NCBI RefSeq assembly: GCF_002250565.1
Contig: NZ_NMVJ01000006.1
Span: forward strand, 62,001-126,000
Origin: Parenemella sanctibonifatiensis
Lineage (GTDB): Bacteria; Actinomycetota; Actinomycetes; Propionibacteriales; Propionibacteriaceae
Direction: 5' to 3'
DNA length: 64,000 bases
In this document: positions 59,303-64,000 of the stretch, piece by piece
How the letters are laid out: each line of letters begins with the position of its first letter
Position numbering within the stretch: the stretch's first letter is position 1
Notes under the pieces: generated by a model
Told to the model about the DNA's origin: nothing
Database searches by the model: none
The model's input: only the letters and a program-made list of their open reading frames with translations
Position numbers and translations under genes: made by a program

Positions 59303-60546
59303 CCGCTTCGCTGCAGCTCAGTTCCTCCCGCGCCCGCCGCATCGCGCTCGACGCCCAGTTCGTCGCGCGCGGTCGGCGGGCGCGGTCGTCTGCGGGCCCC
59401 GGCAACCGGCAGCTGCAGCAGGTGATCGACCGGCTGGCCCAGTTTCAGATCGACTCGATCAATGTGGTGCAGCGAGCCCACTACCTGCCGTTGTTCACCC
59501 GGTTGGGGGCTTACGACACTGGCTTGCTGGACCGGGCCCGCGACCGGGCGCCCCGACGGCTGTTCGAGTACTGGGGCCACGCCGCCAGCCTGATTGATGT
59601 GAAGCTGGCCCCGGCCTTGCGGTTTCGGATGGACAATGCCGCGGCCGAGGCGTGGGGGAGCATGCGGCGGATCGCCGAGGACAAGCCCGACATGCTGGAC
59701 CGGCTCGTCGCCGACGTCGGGACCAACGGCCCCGCCACGGCTCGCGAGCTTGAGGTACGCCTGGAGCATGCCGACGAGCGCCGCCGCGACCACTGGGGCT
59801 GGAACTGGTCGGAGATCAAGACCGCCTGCGAATGGCTGCTGACCGCGGGCCGGCTGGCGTCGGCGCGCCGCAACGCCCAGTTCGAGCGGGTCTTCGACCT
59901 GCCCGAGCGGGTGTTTCCGCCGGCCGTGCGGGACCTGCCGCCGCTGGACGTCGAGGCGGCCCACGTGGCCCTGGTACGCCGCGCCGCGGCCGCGCTGGGC
60001 GTCGCCTCCGCTGGCTGCCTGGCCGACTACTTCCGCACCCGCCGGGACCGGACCCAACCCGCCATCGACACGCTGGTCGCGAGCGGGGAGTTGATGGCGG
60101 CGACCGTGGCCGGCTGGAAGGCGCCGGCGTACGTGTGGCACGAGTGGACCGACGGCACCCGAGCGGTGCCGCGCCAATCGGTGGCGAGCTGCCTCGTCAA
60201 CCCGTTTGATCCGCTGATCTTCCACCGGCCGCGGGCCGCAGCCCTGTTCGGCTTCGACTACACCATCGAGATCTACGTCCCGGAGGCGAAACGTCGCCAC
60301 GGTTACTATGTGCTGCCCTTCCTGCTGGGGGAGCAGTTCGCGGCACGAGTGGACCTCAAAGCCGATCGGTCCCAGGACCGGTTGGTGGTCCGGTCGGCGT
60401 GGCGGGAGGATCATCCGGCGCCCGAACCCACCATCGCGCAGGCACTCGCACAGGAGCTCGAGCTGTTGGCTGGGTGGCTGGGACTTGGCGGGGTTGAGGT
60501 GATCGACAAGGGTGATCTGGCGCCGCCGCTGGCGCGCTGTTGGTGA
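59299..60546 (+). CDS. YcaQ/AlkZ-like winged-helix DNA glycosylase
   Basis: The protein of about 415 residues matches the HTH_42/YcaQ family, whose members unhook DNA interstrand crosslinks. The active-site QxD motif appears as Gln-Ile-Asp in QFQIDSINVVQRAHYLPLFTRLG, followed by HYLPLF and a C-terminal winged-helix array. There is no ATG, GTG or TTG in frame near the conserved N-terminus (LSSSRARRIALDAQ). CTG 59299, overlapping the kinase stop as CTGA, and CTG 59311 are the available starts. Start position and efficiency are therefore uncertain. Confidence 0.85.
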   Translation: MTASLQLSSSRARRIALDAQFVARGRRARSSAGPGNRQLQQVIDRLAQFQIDSINVVQRAHYLPLFTRLGAYDTGLLDRARDRAPRRLFEYWGHAASLIDVKLAPALRFRMDNAAAEAWGSMRRIAEDKPDMLDRLVADVGTNGPATARELEVRLEHADERRRDHWGWNWSEIKTACEWLLTAGRLASARRNAQFERVFDLPERVFPPAVRDLPPLDVEAAHVALVRRAAAALGVASAGCLADYFRTRRDRTQPAIDTLVASGELMAATVAGWKAPAYVWHEWTDGTRAVPRQSVASCLVNPFDPLIFHRPRAAALFGFDYTIEIYVPEAKRRHGYYVLPFLLGEQFAARVDLKADRSQDRLVVRSAWREDHPAPEPTIAQALAQELELLAGWLGLGGVEVIDKGDLAPPLARCW

Positions 60547-60594
60547 GCCGACCGCGGTGCCGGGCTCACAGACGTGCTGCGAGGTGGGCGCGAA

Positions 60595-60623
60595 TGGAAC
60601 TGGCCACCAACTGTGCCTAGGAT
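60595..60623 (+). promoter_or_regulatory. Candidate secA promoter
   Basis: TGGAAC (60595-60600) and TAGGAT (60618-60623) are 17 bp apart, giving a leader of about 80 nt before the secA GTG. No leader peptide is obvious. Confidence 0.5.
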
Positions 60624-60710
60624 GGAATTCGGTGCCGTGTCGGTGCCGCAGCCCGCTGTTGGATCTGGTGGGTCGTACTTGGAACCGTTGACAAGGGAGC
60701 ACACGAGCTC

Positions 60711-63725
<3,015 letters not shown>

Positions 63726-63734
63726 GCCAACGAC

Positions 63735-63767
63735 AGCCGCCCCGCACCTGACCGGTGCGGGGCGGCT
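63735..63767. terminator. Bidirectional terminator after secA
   Basis: A perfect 14-bp stem (63735-63748 with 63754-63767) and a 5-nt loop lie 10 nt after the secA stop, facing the end of a minus-strand gene. Confidence 0.9.
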
Positions 63768-63799
63768 GCGTATCTGGGATGTCCTGCTGAGCGCCGTGG

Positions 63800-64000
63800 T
63801 CAGCGCTGGGTCGCGCCCTTGTCCTCGCCCTGGCGGTAGCGCTGCAGCTGCTGCTTGGCGAGTTCCCCCACGGTGAGACCGGTCCAGGACTCGATCCTGG
63901 CCCAGATCTGTTCGCTGGGGGCGGCCTCGGCGTCGAGCTGGAGTATGCCATCAGCCTGAGCCACCTTGCCCTCGGCCATGGCAGACAGGCCGGTGAGCTT
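63800..64000 (-). CDS. Unknown protein, C-terminal 66 residues
   Basis: This is an open frame on the minus strand running off the window, with stop at 63800-63802. The visible end reads KLTGLSAMAEGKVAQADGIL, then APSEQIWARIESWTGLTVGEL and a basic tail RYRQGEDKGATQR. The last part is helical and could be a small helical-bundle domain. No family is recognised. It is convergent with secA across a shared terminator. Confidence 0.6.
   Translation of the reverse strand, partial: KLTGLSAMAEGKVAQADGILQLDAEAAPSEQIWARIESWTGLTVGELAKQQLQRYRQGEDKGATQR

Overview
The window is GC-rich, densely coded chromosomal DNA from an actinobacterium. Several actinobacterial hallmarks are present: the mtrA-mtrB-lpqB locus with comF, a long-form hpf and secA nearby, the prfB-ftsE-ftsX-M23 peptidase-smpB-ssrA series, a tmRNA tag ending in DFALAA, DUF1707 and DUF4870 domains, and WXG100-like and YbaB-like proteins. 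A member of the Propionibacteriales (Propionibacteriaceae-like) fits best, but this is inferred from gene content only.

Layout. Positions 1-2602 hold a fadA2/fabG4/htdX-type fatty-acid cassette. Positions 2574-4844 carry an HxlR repressor divergent from a DHFR-like/GyrI-like fusion, with an AlkD-type glycosylase behind it. Positions 4906-10938 are one disrupted locus: a luciferase-like monooxygenase gene cut in two by about 5 kb of mobilizable DNA. The insert carries a mobC-like gene, a MOBP-type relaxase, an overlapping MobB-like gene, and a cmtR/P1B-ATPase/thioredoxin-like metal-resistance operon. Both mobilization genes and the target gene have frameshifts. Positions 11007-18387 hold a deleted DHFR remnant, a CPBP protease, nadE, a flavin reductase, a Tat-exported barrel protein with a small secreted partner, a tRNA-Val, a GH36 enzyme and a DUF6328 protein. 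Positions 18485-24971 hold putA and a lipoprotein/response regulator/histidine kinase operon. Positions 25099-31413 hold the translation and division cluster, with a 22-bp tandem repeat after prfB. Positions 31462-36303 hold a P2A ATPase, a DUF1707-DUF4870 protein, tmRNA and a YqgE/AlgH protein.

Positions 36383-39581 are a three-gene set: a YbaB-like protein, a glycine-rich protein ending in a YxxxE-tagged helical domain, and a WXG100-like protein. They look like type VII secretion substrates or partners without the secretion machine, and are the most likely poorly described system here. A convergent DUF58/MoxR/DUF4350/DUF4129/membrane-protein operon follows (39643-45016), then mtrA-mtrB-lpqB-comF-hpf, ppk2, a TetR-controlled NAD-dependent reductase, a methyltransferase, and a sugar-acid cluster (gnd, a fructuronate reductase-type dehydrogenase, a KDG kinase-like PfkB). 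A YcaQ/AlkZ-type glycosylase, secA and a partial unknown gene close the window.

Functionally the window mixes envelope and division control (MtrAB-LpqB, FtsEX with an M23 partner), protein export (SecA), ribosome rescue and hibernation (RF2, SmpB-tmRNA, HPF), DNA alkylation repair (AlkD-like, YcaQ-like) and sugar, proline and fatty-acid metabolism. One decayed mobile insertion brings metal resistance. GCGTACGC is strikingly frequent across the chromosomal part.
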